The notes under the pieces: generated by a model
Database searches by the model: none
Told to the model about the DNA's origin: nothing
Seen by the model: only the letters and a program-made list of their open reading frames with translations
Part shown: positions 41,786 to 51,449 of the stretch, in pieces
Position numbering within the stretch: the first letter of the stretch is position 1
Layout of the letters: every line of letters starts with the position of its first letter
Program-made: the position numbers and the translations under genes
From: Bacillota bacterium
GTDB taxonomy: Bacteria > Bacillota > Desulfotomaculia > Desulfotomaculales > VENG01
NCBI GenBank assembly: GCA_009711705.1
Contig: VENG01000005.1
Coordinates: forward strand, 1 to 64,000
Length of the DNA stretch: 64,000 nt
Direction: 5' to 3'

Positions 41786-42658
41786 TTAAATGGAAATTTT
41801 AAAATTTGTTCCCAGGTGTTCACTACTTTCCACATCAATATTACCGTTATACTTATTCTTAACTAAGTCGTTAACTATATATAAACCGGAGCCCGAACCA
41901 TTGTTGCCCTTTGTTGTGAACCCATAATTAAAAATTCGCTCTGTATCAGGGATAAAGCTGCCGGAGTTAAATATCTCGATATATAGATTTTCTTCTATTT
42001 TGTCCATGACTACATTTATAATTTTTTGACCTAAAATATCTTCCTTCTTCAGCTCGTATATGGCATTGTCAATTAAATTGGACAAAATTCTCACCAAATC
42101 ATATTCTTTTATTCTCACATTGGAGAGATCGGTTTTAAGGTCGTAATTAAAGTCAATATTGTACTTGGCCGCTTCTTCCCTTTTGGCCAGGAGAAGAACC
42201 GACGCCTCCGGCATATTGAGGCCGCTTACCACCCTGATGCCCCTCAAATTTTGATTTATTTCCTGGATGTATTTTGCCGCTTTATTTCCTTTACCCATCT
42301 GAATATAACCGGAGATAACCTGCAGGTGGTTCAGAAAGTCATGCCTTTGACATCTTAACAGGCGCAGGTTTTGCTCCGTTAATTCCTGGGTCGCTTTTTT
42401 ATTAGCCAACTCCACTTCAATTTTTGACATTTTAGATAATTCATAGGTGAGGTAAATACCAAGAGAGAGCAGAGAAATAGTAAGGAATATTAATACGGTC
42501 ACTGCTTGTTTGATGGGAATAATGGTAATTCCAAATAGCTCATTTATTCCCTGACTGGATAAAAAGATATGCAAAGATACGCCAAAAACAAGAAACATTT
42601 GCAGAACAAAAACACAAACTAGACCATTCCTAAGTTGCCTTTTCCTCTCGAGCAGCAT
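41786..42658 (-). CDS. AgrC-like sensor histidine kinase (Spo0B-type H box)
   Basis: 290 aa. Only two N-terminal helices (about residues 12-33 and 47-70), then a coiled linker, the acceptor His in CQRHDFLNHLQVISGYIQMGKG and a GHKL ATPase domain: LSNLIDNAIYEL, FNSGSFIP, GFTTKGNNGSGSGLYIVNDLV. A full AgrC would have six or so sensor helices; those appear to be supplied by the upstream gene, which this gene overlaps by 29 bases. GTGAGAGG precedes the ATG. Confidence 0.87.
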   Translation of the reverse strand: MLLERKRQLRNGLVCVFVLQMFLVFGVSLHIFLSSQGINELFGITIIPIKQAVTVLIFLTISLLSLGIYLTYELSKMSKIEVELANKKATQELTEQNLRLLRCQRHDFLNHLQVISGYIQMGKGNKAAKYIQEINQNLRGIRVVSGLNMPEASVLLLAKREEAAKYNIDFNYDLKTDLSNVRIKEYDLVRILSNLIDNAIYELKKEDILGQKIINVVMDKIEENLYIEIFNSGSFIPDTERIFNYGFTTKGNNGSGSGLYIVNDLVKNKYNGNIDVESSEHLGTNFKISI

Positions 42659-43094
42659 AGTTTCCTCTCACCTTCTTTATTAGAAAAGAAGCTAGCAGTA
42701 AAACTACTATGTGGGGAATTCCCGTCAAAACCCAGACAAAAATAAAACTAAAAAACTTTAGGAGAGACTGGGTGGCGTAAACATATGATATAGCTTCAAC
42801 TGTTGATAGAATAAATAGCACAAAGATAGATGATATCCAAACACGTACTCCCGTTATCCCGGTAAAAAACCAAATAATGGCTACAGTGCTTATACCACAG
42901 AATAAGGATATAATAAAGTAATCCCCGGGGAAAATGGCTCTAATAGCCAATGTAAAGAAAAGTCCAACCAAAGCGGCAATAATTAAATCCATCTTTTTCA
43001 TTCCAATACCCGATGCACAGCAAACAAACTCCAGAATAATAATTCTTTCTACAAACCCGTAGGGTATGAGTACCCAGTATGGCATTACCTCCAA
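42630..43094 (-). CDS. membrane protein, probable split sensor half of the Agr system
   Basis: 154 aa with about five hydrophobic helices and little else. TTG 43094 has AAAGGGTG upstream; ATG 43085 is an alternative with GGAGGT too close. It overlaps the kinase gene and leads the agr cluster, and its size matches the membrane sensor domain of AgrC. The role as detached sensor is inference; no motif proves it. Confidence 0.65.
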   Translation of the reverse strand: MEVMPYWVLIPYGFVERIIILEFVCCASGIGMKKMDLIIAALVGLFFTLAIRAIFPGDYFIISLFCGISTVAIIWFFTGITGVRVWISSIFVLFILSTVEAISYVYATQSLLKFFSFIFVWVLTGIPHIVVLLLASFLIKKVRGNYAAREEKAT

Positions 43095-43239
43095 AAAATG
43101 GCACCCTTTCTACTTTTTTATATTATAAAGGACAAGCTCTAAATCACGTGTCGATTTCTGTTGCCAATTTAGAGATTTTTTTGTCAGTTTAGCTCACCTA
43201 AGCCTAAAAACAGTCTTATCGCAGAAAAATAATTAAAAA

Positions 43240-43288
43240 TTCACACAAAAAGAGTATCCGTCAATTCCGGATACTCTTTTTGTGTGAA
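43240..43288 (-). terminator. terminator after the molybdopterin oxidoreductase gene
   Basis: Perfect 21-base arms TTCACACAAAAAGAGTATCCG around a 7-base loop. It separates the oxidoreductase gene from the agr cluster. Confidence 0.88.
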
Positions 43289-43333
43289 TCTCAATTGGTG
43301 TCAAAACGGGTTGGTTGATGTTTTGAAATATAT

Positions 43334-45334
43334 TTAATCGTGACACCGGTAAACCCGGCATCGACAATCATAGTAGCAAGACCCACTGCCCAGATCAGAC
43401 ACGGCATCCGGGGTGAGGAAATTCACTCCCCCGTTCTGGCTCGCCCAGCGTCCCTGGTAAATACGGACCACACCCGGCCGAATATCATCCACCGTATAAA
43501 GGATTCCTTGTAGTCGCCCTTGCGAGGATTCTACCCACACCCTATCACCGGCATTAACTCCTGTACCGGCAGCAGTTTGAGGATGCATTTCTACCGCAGG
43601 CAGTGAACCCAGTGTTTCATCGGGTATAAGGTTCCAAAACTGCGAATGTATGGTCCTCCCGCTATGCGGCGTTAGCAAGTACAGCGGGAAATTTTCGGTT
43701 TCCCGGCTTAACATTTGCGGTGGCACATAAGTTGGTAAAGGCTCTAAACCCTTTTCCACCGCCTTTTCCGAGTATAGCTCATACTTTCCGCTGGGTGTGG
43801 GAAATTTACGATCCCCCCAGGCTATTCTTGGTGCAGCCGGGTTACGTGCCGGTCCTTCTTTTAGCCTTTCTAAATCTATGCCGTTACTTGCCGCCCGGGA
43901 CAAGGCCCGCTCCAGCCATTCCTGGGAACTATGGAAGCCGAAGTCCAAAAACCCCATCCTTCTGGCCAGCGCTGTAAATATGTCCACATCTGACTTACTT
44001 TCTCCCAGTGGCTCTATCACCCTGGGCATATAGGAAACATAATTGTTCCAGGAAGATACCACCACGTCCTCATCCTCCAAGAAAGTGGTGCAGGGAAGAA
44101 AAAGATCTGCCTCGGCAGCGGTATCATTGATAAAGAATTCAATGGCCACCACAAAGTCTACTGCCCTAAACGCCTGCAGTACTTTATTAGTATCCGGCAG
44201 TTGTGTTACAGGGTTAGAACGTGTGACTACAATGGAGCGAACCGGCGGGTCATCCGCCTCCATAACGCGGCGTGCCAGCGCCGGCCAGGGAAAAGTACGT
44301 CCCGCCCGGGCAAATTCTGCTCCTGAAAGGTCGGTAAAAAAATCCTTCCAGTGCTGGTGCACGTAATTGGCTCCGCCTCCGGGTACGCCTATATTACCGG
44401 TAATGGCTGCCAGTGCATCAATACACCGTACCGTCCGGCCTGAATTGGTATAGCGCTGCATGCCGTAACCGAACATGATGGCCGAGGGTCCCCCGCCGGC
44501 ATATGTCCTGGCCAGTAGCTTTATTTCCTCTGCCGGTATGTCGCAAATACCGGCAACCTTTTCAGGTGGGAACTCCTTTACCAAGGCTGCAAATTCAGCA
44601 TAACCCTTTGTATATTTTTCCACAAAAGCCTTGTCAATCAGGCCTTCTGCAATTATTTGGTGAGCCATCCCCAGGGCCAGGGCTCCATCCGTGCCTGGTC
44701 TGGGATAGACATGCCAGGTGCCGGTTACACCCGTCTGCACCCGCACGGGATTAACGGATATTAGCCGGGCACCTTTTGCTGCTGCCCGTTTCAGGTATTG
44801 CAGCAAGTGTATATTCGTGCGGCCCGGGTCACGTCCCCAGAGAAATATGTTGCGGGAGTTTTCAAGGTCGTCCCACTCATGGGCCTGGTGACCACCGAAA
44901 TCCACAGCCTGTGCTGCCTTACCGCTGGCCCAGCATAGACTGCCCTCGGGTATGGAAACTCCACCGTAAACATTAAAGAAACGAGACCCCAGTCCCCTCA
45001 AAACGCCGTTAGAACCACTGGCATCATGGTATAGCACTGCGCCGGTTCCATACTGCCTTTTTATTTCTTCTAACTTGCGGGCCCAAATGTCTAAAGCCTC
45101 GTTCCACTGGATACGCCGCCAATCACTGCCCTCTTTTACCATAGGATAAAGTATACGCTCCGGGCTATAGAGTCTCTCCAGGTGTTTGCGCGCTTTACCA
45201 CAAACCTTGCCCCTGGTAAGAGGGTGCTCGGGATCACCTTTTATTCCTGTTACTCTTCCGTTTTCAGTATATATAAGCAACCCACAGGATGCATAACAGT
45301 CCAGCGGACAGGCAGAACGGTAAATCTTTTTCAT
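43334..45334 (-). CDS. molybdopterin oxidoreductase, DMSO reductase superfamily
   Basis: 666 aa. An N-terminal [4Fe-4S] motif ACPLDCYASCG...GKVCGKARKH, the bis-MGD domains with VVTRSNPVTQLPD and DLFLPCTTFLEDEDVV, and a C-terminal dinucleotide-binding domain (TPHSGRTIHSQFWN, VNAGDRVWVESSQG). A Cys in PEGSLCWASGKA is the likely Mo ligand. The very C-terminus is Cys-rich (SGSCYYDCRCRVYRCHD), unusual. No Tat signal; probably cytoplasmic, like YoaE-type enzymes. No electron-transfer partner nearby, substrate unknown. Confidence 0.87.
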   Translation of the reverse strand: MKKIYRSACPLDCYASCGLLIYTENGRVTGIKGDPEHPLTRGKVCGKARKHLERLYSPERILYPMVKEGSDWRRIQWNEALDIWARKLEEIKRQYGTGAVLYHDASGSNGVLRGLGSRFFNVYGGVSIPEGSLCWASGKAAQAVDFGGHQAHEWDDLENSRNIFLWGRDPGRTNIHLLQYLKRAAAKGARLISVNPVRVQTGVTGTWHVYPRPGTDGALALGMAHQIIAEGLIDKAFVEKYTKGYAEFAALVKEFPPEKVAGICDIPAEEIKLLARTYAGGGPSAIMFGYGMQRYTNSGRTVRCIDALAAITGNIGVPGGGANYVHQHWKDFFTDLSGAEFARAGRTFPWPALARRVMEADDPPVRSIVVTRSNPVTQLPDTNKVLQAFRAVDFVVAIEFFINDTAAEADLFLPCTTFLEDEDVVVSSWNNYVSYMPRVIEPLGESKSDVDIFTALARRMGFLDFGFHSSQEWLERALSRAASNGIDLERLKEGPARNPAAPRIAWGDRKFPTPSGKYELYSEKAVEKGLEPLPTYVPPQMLSRETENFPLYLLTPHSGRTIHSQFWNLIPDETLGSLPAVEMHPQTAAGTGVNAGDRVWVESSQGRLQGILYTVDDIRPGVVRIYQGRWASQNGGVNFLTPDAVSDLGSGSCYYDCRCRVYRCHD

Positions 45335-45565
45335 TTACTAACCCTCCGTTTAAGGGGGGAACAACCCCCTAAATATGCCCTTGGAAACATAACATTTTTT
45401 CTTTTTTGCTTTAACTCTATGTATCACATGGAATCTTCTACAAACTTAGCAACATTCCTGGGTCAGGCCCCCAACTTATTAACTTATTCTTGCAAGATAA
45501 AAAAAGCCCCGGCTATAAAAACCAGGGATAACATCTCACTAATAAATCTTTATCTTTATAGCCCT

Positions 45566-47827
45566 TTAGGAACCAAGGTTCAGCTTTGATTCCTTACGAG
45601 ACACAAACTTTTGATGTACATAAATCCCGATAAATACAATGAAACCAATTACATCTGAGTATATACCTACATATAAGAGCCCCAACCCGGAGGCTAACAA
45701 CAAGAAACGCTCCAACCAGCTTAAATTCCTGTCAATGTAACCTACCACGGCCGTCCCCAGGCTAAACATGCCCAAGATAGCAGTACCAAAGGCCAAAGAA
45801 AAAGCTCCAAAGGTTGCATCGACCATTAATAATTCCGGATTTAATACAAACATGTAAGGAACCAGAAAGGCGCCTATGGCAATCCGAACTGCTTGAAATG
45901 AAGTTTGCATGGGATTACTTTGGGCCAGACCCGAACCCGCATAGGCAGCCAAAGCCACCGGTGGTGTAATGTCCGCCACTATGCCAAAGTAAAACACAAA
46001 CAGGTGTGCCGCAATGACCGGTACTCCATCAAACGCCAAAAGGGCCGGTGCTGCCATGGTGGCAGTGATTACATAGTTAGCGGTGGTGGGTAGCCCCATA
46101 CCCAGTATAATACTGGCAATCATGGTAAAGAACATGGTCAATAGCAGCTTATTGTTGGCCAGTTCTAAGATGCCACCGGAAATTCTTAATCCCAAGCCCG
46201 TCAAAGTAATAACCCCTACAATAACGCCCGCTGCCGCACAGGCAGCAATTACAGGCAGAGCCACGCGGGCAGATTCAATCAAAATTTCCATAAACCTTGC
46301 AGGAGTTAATTTATACTCCAGCTCTCCGTATTTACCCAGTAGGTAAGCAATAAGCAATACGGCCAAGTTCATGAACACCGAGGTAGCTATTCCCATTAGC
46401 GCGGCACGCATGGCTGACTGCCCACTGGACAGAATAGCTATAATTACAACAATAGGAAGCAGCAGGTACCCCTGGCGGGTTAATAATTTAGTGACACTGG
46501 CCAGTTGACTGCGAGGAACACCCATAATTCCTACCCGCTTAGACTCAAAGTGAACCACAATAAACTGTCCCACAAAAAATAACAACGCAGGAATGATGGC
46601 TGCTTTTATAATTGCACCATATTCAAGACCAGTAAACTCAATCATCAGGAAGGCTGCCGAGCCCATTATCGGTGGGGTAATCTGCCCCCCGGTGGAAGAA
46701 GCGGCCTCCACCGCAGCTGCAAACTCCGGTTTATAACCGGAGCGCTTCATCATGGGAATGGTAAATGCACCGTTCCCCACGGTATTGGCAACCGAACTGC
46801 CGGTAATCATGCCCGAAAAAACACTGGTTAGTACTCCAACCTTAGCAGTACCACCGGTCATCCAGCCGGTTAAGGACATGGCCAGATCGGTAAAGAACTT
46901 TTCCAGGCCTGTTTTCTGTAAAATAACACCGAACATTAAAAATAAGAATATAAATGTAGTGGAAATGGCAATGGGGATACCGAATATACCTTCCATACTA
47001 AGAAATGAGTGCGAAATAATTCTTTCAATGCTGAATCCTCTTTGCTGGAAAAAGGACGGCATATATGGCCCCACATGGGCATAAAGCAGCAGCATAGAAG
47101 CCAGTACTACGATGGGCAGCCCCACTGCCCTGCGTGCTGCCTCCAGTACCAATAAAACTCCCATACCCGCCATTAAATAGTCTAAGTTATTGTACATGCC
47201 TACCCGGTGAATAATGGCATCATAATAGAAAAATTGGTATAAACCGGTACTAAAACCGAGCAAGGCTAATATAATATCCGGGAGAGGCACTCCCTGATAG
47301 CTTTTCTTAAAATATTTACTTAGTTGAAACAAAAGTGTAATAACGATGGCACCCAAGGTAACGGGTAAAGCAATTCTGCCGTCATAGTAAAAGAATCCCG
47401 CCAGAATCAGTATTACTGCGGTGGGTACCCAACTACGCCAGGTAACCTTGGTATCAGTCCTTATATTGGCGGGGTATAAAAGGAATATCAACCCCAGAGC
47501 CATAGCTACGTGAAAGCCCCGCTGCTGATTCGATATGAGCGTACCGAATATAGCAGTATAAAGCTGAAAAACGCTTAAAGTAATACAAATAGCAGAAATA
47601 ATCCAATACCACCACTGGCCCAATATCGTTTTTTTACGATAATTGGCCCCGGTATCATATTTTTCCACTATTTCCTGCGCTTTGGCCTCATACTCCTCTA
47701 TGTTCTCCCCGGCAACTATTTCTGCATACTTATCCTCTTGCTTTTGATCAGAATAGGCTACCCGGTTCTCTTGCTTTTCAGGCAAATCTTGGTCCGTGTT
47801 CTTTAAATTGTGATCATCATTCGTCAT
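45566..47827 (-). CDS. TAXI-TRAP transporter permease, 4TM/12TM fusion
   Basis: 753 aa. A polar N-terminal tail (about residues 1-65) precedes about 16 helices: the small DctQ-like part fused to the large DctM-like part. Conserved DctM segments are GMITGSSVANTVGNGAFTIPMMKRSGYKPEFAAAVEAASSTGGQITPPIMGSAAF and GMGLPTTANYV. Works with the TAXI-type binding lipoprotein at 48524. The element at 47878-47979 lies just upstream. Confidence 0.93.
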   Translation of the reverse strand: MTNDDHNLKNTDQDLPEKQENRVAYSDQKQEDKYAEIVAGENIEEYEAKAQEIVEKYDTGANYRKKTILGQWWYWIISAICITLSVFQLYTAIFGTLISNQQRGFHVAMALGLIFLLYPANIRTDTKVTWRSWVPTAVILILAGFFYYDGRIALPVTLGAIVITLLFQLSKYFKKSYQGVPLPDIILALLGFSTGLYQFFYYDAIIHRVGMYNNLDYLMAGMGVLLVLEAARRAVGLPIVVLASMLLLYAHVGPYMPSFFQQRGFSIERIISHSFLSMEGIFGIPIAISTTFIFLFLMFGVILQKTGLEKFFTDLAMSLTGWMTGGTAKVGVLTSVFSGMITGSSVANTVGNGAFTIPMMKRSGYKPEFAAAVEAASSTGGQITPPIMGSAAFLMIEFTGLEYGAIIKAAIIPALLFFVGQFIVVHFESKRVGIMGVPRSQLASVTKLLTRQGYLLLPIVVIIAILSSGQSAMRAALMGIATSVFMNLAVLLIAYLLGKYGELEYKLTPARFMEILIESARVALPVIAACAAAGVIVGVITLTGLGLRISGGILELANNKLLLTMFFTMIASIILGMGLPTTANYVITATMAAPALLAFDGVPVIAAHLFVFYFGIVADITPPVALAAYAGSGLAQSNPMQTSFQAVRIAIGAFLVPYMFVLNPELLMVDATFGAFSLAFGTAILGMFSLGTAVVGYIDRNLSWLERFLLLASGLGLLYVGIYSDVIGFIVFIGIYVHQKFVSRKESKLNLGS

Positions 47828-47877
47828 AGAATCACCTTGTAGTCTTTTCTTTTTAGTAAGGGGAATAAAGAAGACTT

Positions 47878-47979
47878 GGTTCAGGTGGGGTTTTTACCCC
47901 ATCTGAACCTTAGTCGCACTTATTTCGAGCTTACAGCCTGTTAATCCCCGACCTAACAGGGCGGGGTCTTACAGGCTGT
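47878..47979. repeat. double hairpin in the TRAP operon
   Basis: GGTTCAGGTGGGG...CCCCATCTGAACC (47878-47908) and ACAGCCTGT...CCCCGACC-TAAC-AGGGCGGGG...ACAGGCTGT (47933-47979). The first resembles the middle hairpin of elements A and B. It lies between the DUF1850 and permease genes. Confidence 0.6.
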
Positions 47980-47999
47980 GCGAAGATAAGGCGGGGCCA

Positions 48000-48521
48000 C
48001 TACATCAATACATTTTCAAAGAATGGTTGAACATAAAAATCCACATAACAGCCGCCCTCGGTAACGTCCAACAGACGTAGACTGGTACCGTCACCAAAAA
48101 TTAAGGTATGATCAGCCACTACCTGGCCCACCCTTAATGGTACACGCTCAAACGTACGATTCTCATATATTATCTTATAAAAACCTTCTTCAACAATAAA
48201 GGATGTCTTTTCATGGGCTAATTTTTCGGGTCCCACCGGAAGGTTTGACCCAAAAGAGTCATAATGCATTTCCTTTAGCGCCAGTGTTTTTTGATCCTTA
48301 ACGTAATAAATCTCCTGTACCGGCTGTTTAGTAACGGAATGAATATAATCCAGGGTAAAAGTTTCGCCCATCTCCACTCCTTCTTTAAACAAAACTTTAC
48401 CGGTTTGGTGCTCCTGAACAATAATAATAGCCGGTGGTGCCGCCAGCAAAGCTGTAGGCACCACCAGTAATACACCCAATAATATCCATAACAACGCCCT
48501 TAAATTAGGCCGCTTTAGCAT
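48000..48521 (-). CDS. DUF1850 family protein of the TRAP operon
   Basis: 173 aa with an N-terminal signal anchor (about residues 8-28) and a beta-rich body: FTLDYIHSVTKQPVQEIYYV is the family signature (short YxHSV). DUF1850 genes routinely lie beside TAXI-TRAP genes. Two bases after the binding protein gene. Role unknown, probably a partner on the outer face. Confidence 0.85.
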   Translation of the reverse strand: MLKRPNLRALLWILLGVLLVVPTALLAAPPAIIIVQEHQTGKVLFKEGVEMGETFTLDYIHSVTKQPVQEIYYVKDQKTLALKEMHYDSFGSNLPVGPEKLAHEKTSFIVEEGFYKIIYENRTFERVPLRVGQVVADHTLIFGDGTSLRLLDVTEGGCYVDFYVQPFFENVLM

Positions 48522-48523
48522 TT

Positions 48524-49531
48524 TTACTCAAGGATTCCCTGCTCTTGGAAGTACTTTTCAGCACCAGGATGAAGCGGGACCGGAGCAAATCCCTTTACCG
48601 CGTTATCCAAAGTGATTTGATTGCCGCGATTATGGGCCTGAGCAATTGTCTCTACGTTTTCATACATTACCTTGGTTAAGTTATATACCAGCTCTTCATC
48701 CATGTCGGCAGGTATATACAATGATGCCCACTGAGCAACTGTATAACCAACTTCATCTTCACCTTCATAAGTCCCGGCAGGAATTTCAAAGGCACTAAAA
48801 GCAGGTGCCTCTTCCAGCAGCTTATCCAGCCCGTCCCCTTTAATATCAACAATGTTGACCGGGGTAGCCGTAGTAATGTCTATAATGTTTGCAGCAGGAA
48901 CCGCTAATACGGCAAATGCGGCATCAAGATTACCGTCTTTAATCTTCCTCGCGGCATCGCCAAAAGTGTCCTGGAATTTTTCAATATCGCTGTCAGGGTC
49001 AATACCATAAGCCTGCAGGATCTTAATAGCAGACGATGCAGTACCGCTGCCCACGGGACCAATAGATACGCGCTTACCCTTGAGGTCGGCAATTGTGTCG
49101 ATTCCGGCATCCTTAGCAGCTACAACTTGCATGATCTCGGGATAAATAACCCCGGCACCGGCAATGTTATCCACAGCATTACCTTCAAAGTCCCCTTCGC
49201 CTTTCCAGGCCGCCTGGGCAATACCGTTCATGGCCATGGCCAAATCGGTTTCTCCACTGGACAGAAGACGAATATTCTCCACAGAAGCACCCGTGGATTG
49301 CACTGTTGCTTTAACATTATCAATTTTTTCTGTCCAAACATTAGCAATGGCTCCGCCAAGGGGATAATAAGTACCACCGGTTCCACCCGTGGCCATCAGC
49401 AAATTATTAACCTCACCGCCGCTTTGCTCTTCGCCTCCGTCTTCACCTTCACCGCCGGCACCACCACATCCTGTGGCAACCAGCGACACTGCTAATACCA
49501 GCGCTAACAACAGTACCCACAACTTTTTCAC
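48524..49531 (-). CDS. TAXI-family TRAP transporter substrate-binding lipoprotein
   Basis: 335 aa. Lipobox VATGC (Cys22), then a Gly/Glu-rich linker and the TAXI fold: MATGGTGGTYYPLGGAIANVW, TGASVENIRLLSSGETDLAM, LKGKRVSIGPVGSGTASSAIKIL. TAXI proteins often bind dicarboxylates such as glutamate or 2-oxoglutarate. The nearby glutamate 2,3-aminomutase and 2-oxoacid oxidoreductase genes would fit such a substrate, but that is inference. Confidence 0.93.
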   Translation of the reverse strand: MKKLWVLLLALVLAVSLVATGCGGAGGEGEDGGEEQSGGEVNNLLMATGGTGGTYYPLGGAIANVWTEKIDNVKATVQSTGASVENIRLLSSGETDLAMAMNGIAQAAWKGEGDFEGNAVDNIAGAGVIYPEIMQVVAAKDAGIDTIADLKGKRVSIGPVGSGTASSAIKILQAYGIDPDSDIEKFQDTFGDAARKIKDGNLDAAFAVLAVPAANIIDITTATPVNIVDIKGDGLDKLLEEAPAFSAFEIPAGTYEGEDEVGYTVAQWASLYIPADMDEELVYNLTKVMYENVETIAQAHNRGNQITLDNAVKGFAPVPLHPGAEKYFQEQGILE

Positions 49532-49567
49532 TTCAGCAACCTCCTTATTTACTCATCTTTTTTTGAA

Positions 49568-49597
49568 AATTGACTAAATTATTAAATATTTAGTCAA
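49568..49597. promoter_or_regulatory. palindrome upstream of the TRAP operon
   Basis: ATTGACTAAAT-N8-ATTTAGTCAAT, 11-base perfect arms, 37 bases before the binding-protein start. Possible operator. Confidence 0.5.
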
Positions 49598-49648
49598 TTA
49601 AAACCCCATTATACCTGCACCCCTCAATATGCAGGCGGCAAAAATTTT

Positions 49649-50899
49649 TTACAGCTTACCGTTGGGATAACGAAATACTTCTCCTTCCCAGGTTCTAAAC
49701 ATTACATAGTCGGGCCCTATAGAAAGAAGGTATTGCGGAACCAGAGGAGTCTTTCCCTTTCCGCCCGGTGCGTTAATAATATACCAGGGGACGGCCAGAC
49801 CGGATGTATACCCACGTAAATGTTCCATAATATCCAGCCCGTCCTGCACTGTAGGTATAAAATGCGTAGTTCCTTTAACCGCCTTGGCATGGAAAATGTA
49901 ATACGGCCGAACGTGAATTTTAAGCAACTCGTGGTTCAATTTTTTCATTACATGCTTGTCATTATTAATGCCCTTAAGGAGCACAGACTGGTTGCCCAAT
50001 GGAATGGCCGCCTTGGCTAAAAGCCGTGTTGCCTGCAGTGCCTCCCTGGTTACTTCCTTGGGGTGGTTAAAATGAGTATTTACATACAGGGGATGGTGTT
50101 TTTCCAGCATATTGCACAATTCCGGTGTAATGCGCTGCGGCATTGTAACCGGAGTCCGGCTACCGATACGCTTTATCTCTACGTGTTCGATTTTATCTAA
50201 TTCAGAAAGGATCCAGTCCAAACGGTCATCAGTAAGCGTGAACGGGTCGCCTCCTGTAATCAAAACATCCCGTACCTCAGGACTCTTGCGGATATAATCA
50301 ATGGCAGCTTCAATTTCCAGCACCGGTGACGGTTTATCAACTTCCCCAATATCCCGCCTGCGCTGACAGTGCCTGCAAAACATGGCACATTGGTTAGTAA
50401 CATTAATAATTAGACGGTCTGCATAACGCCTTGTTATTCTTGGAGCGGGTGAAGTATACTCTTCTCCCATAGGATCATGCTCACCTGTGGAGTCCTGAAT
50501 TTCACGAATACTGGGAATTGCCTGCATTCGCACCGGACAATTAGTATCCTCGGGATCCATAAGGCTAAGGTAATAAGGCGAAACCGCCCAACGACATGTT
50601 TTACTTACTTTAGTAAGCTGCTTTACTTCTTCATCGCTGAGAAGTAGAAACTTTTGGAGAATTTGCACATCACTTATGCGGTTTTGAATCTGCCAGTGCC
50701 AATCATTCCAATCCTTTTCGGTGGCATTAAAGAAAGTTAAAATCTTTATCTTCCTGGCAGCATATTCACTTTCCAACTTGAACCCCGTGGGAATGTCTTT
50801 TGACGCTTCCCTATATTCATTAATTCGACTTTTAAGCTCGTCAGACCTGTCCACAGCCAACTTCCTTTTTTTGCTATCAGAAGAAACCATAAAATTCAC
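49649..50899 (-). CDS. eam: glutamate 2,3-aminomutase (KamA family, radical SAM)
   Basis: 416 aa. Radical SAM motif CAMFCRHCQRRRDIG, PLP-binding Lys near ...PGGKGKTP, and TRRYADRLIINVTNQ. The two positions that are Asp in lysine 2,3-aminomutase (QCDLS and VVDAPGG) are Lys and Asn here (FHAKAV, IINAPGG), the known mark of glutamate 2,3-aminomutase. It makes beta-glutamate, an osmolyte in some anaerobes. GGAGGTG precedes the ATG. Separated by 840 bases from the sigma-54 activator gene. Confidence 0.87.
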   Translation of the reverse strand: MNFMVSSDSKKRKLAVDRSDELKSRINEYREASKDIPTGFKLESEYAARKIKILTFFNATEKDWNDWHWQIQNRISDVQILQKFLLLSDEEVKQLTKVSKTCRWAVSPYYLSLMDPEDTNCPVRMQAIPSIREIQDSTGEHDPMGEEYTSPAPRITRRYADRLIINVTNQCAMFCRHCQRRRDIGEVDKPSPVLEIEAAIDYIRKSPEVRDVLITGGDPFTLTDDRLDWILSELDKIEHVEIKRIGSRTPVTMPQRITPELCNMLEKHHPLYVNTHFNHPKEVTREALQATRLLAKAAIPLGNQSVLLKGINNDKHVMKKLNHELLKIHVRPYYIFHAKAVKGTTHFIPTVQDGLDIMEHLRGYTSGLAVPWYIINAPGGKGKTPLVPQYLLSIGPDYVMFRTWEGEVFRYPNGKL

Positions 50900-51307
50900 C
50901 TCCGCTTCCTAAAAACTACAGGCAATCTTTCGCACACACAAAGTTGGAGTTATATTATATATATTCATCGCCCTTAATTTAAATCCTCCTCAAGGGACAA
51001 ATATTTTAGTTTACATATCTATAAGCCTATCCTCATTGCATAGCATGCCAAATCTCGTATATATTATAAAATTTAACGTTTTCCTATTTAAACCATAACG
51101 CCGCTATCAGCCATAAATTAACATGATTTTTTCCTCCCATCTCAACATTCTTTTTAAATTTCGTTTCCTCATATTAAGGTTATTTGACAGCCTTTACAAT
51201 TATTAGTTTTTGTTTATAAAAAGTCTTTTCGGCATCGTTTTCTAAAGAGAAATGCCCCTACGTCGGCTTATTTTGACCAACACAGGGGCAATTGCACAAA
51301 ATAAATA

Positions 51308-51395
51308 GCCTTTTAACTTTCCCGCCGGGAAGTCCCCATCCTGAGCCTTCCTTGCTCGCGAAGCGAGGGCGAAGGGCGGGGATGAAAGGCGCATT
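51308..51395 (+). repeat. hairpin remnant, IS605-end-like
   Basis: Sequence with GGGAAGTCCCC and the stem GCTCGC-GAA-GCGAG inside CCCC...GGGG, resembling ends of IS200/IS605 elements. The 50900-51307 stretch otherwise shows nothing but AT-rich sequence. Confidence 0.5.
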
Positions 51396-51411
51396 GTTTT
51401 TCCAGGAACTC

Positions 51412-51442
51412 TTGTTCTATTCCTTGCTATTCTGTTATAATA
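51412..51442 (+). promoter_or_regulatory. promoter-like pair ahead of the structured RNA
   Basis: TTGTTC at 51412 and TATAAT at 51437, 19-base spacing, starting transcription near 51449. Confidence 0.5.
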
Positions 51443-51449
51443 TAGTTAG

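Noticed and set aside
51020..51060. Sigma-54 promoter before the aminomutase gene
   Set aside because: TGGCAT...TGC is present but GG and GC are two bases too close.
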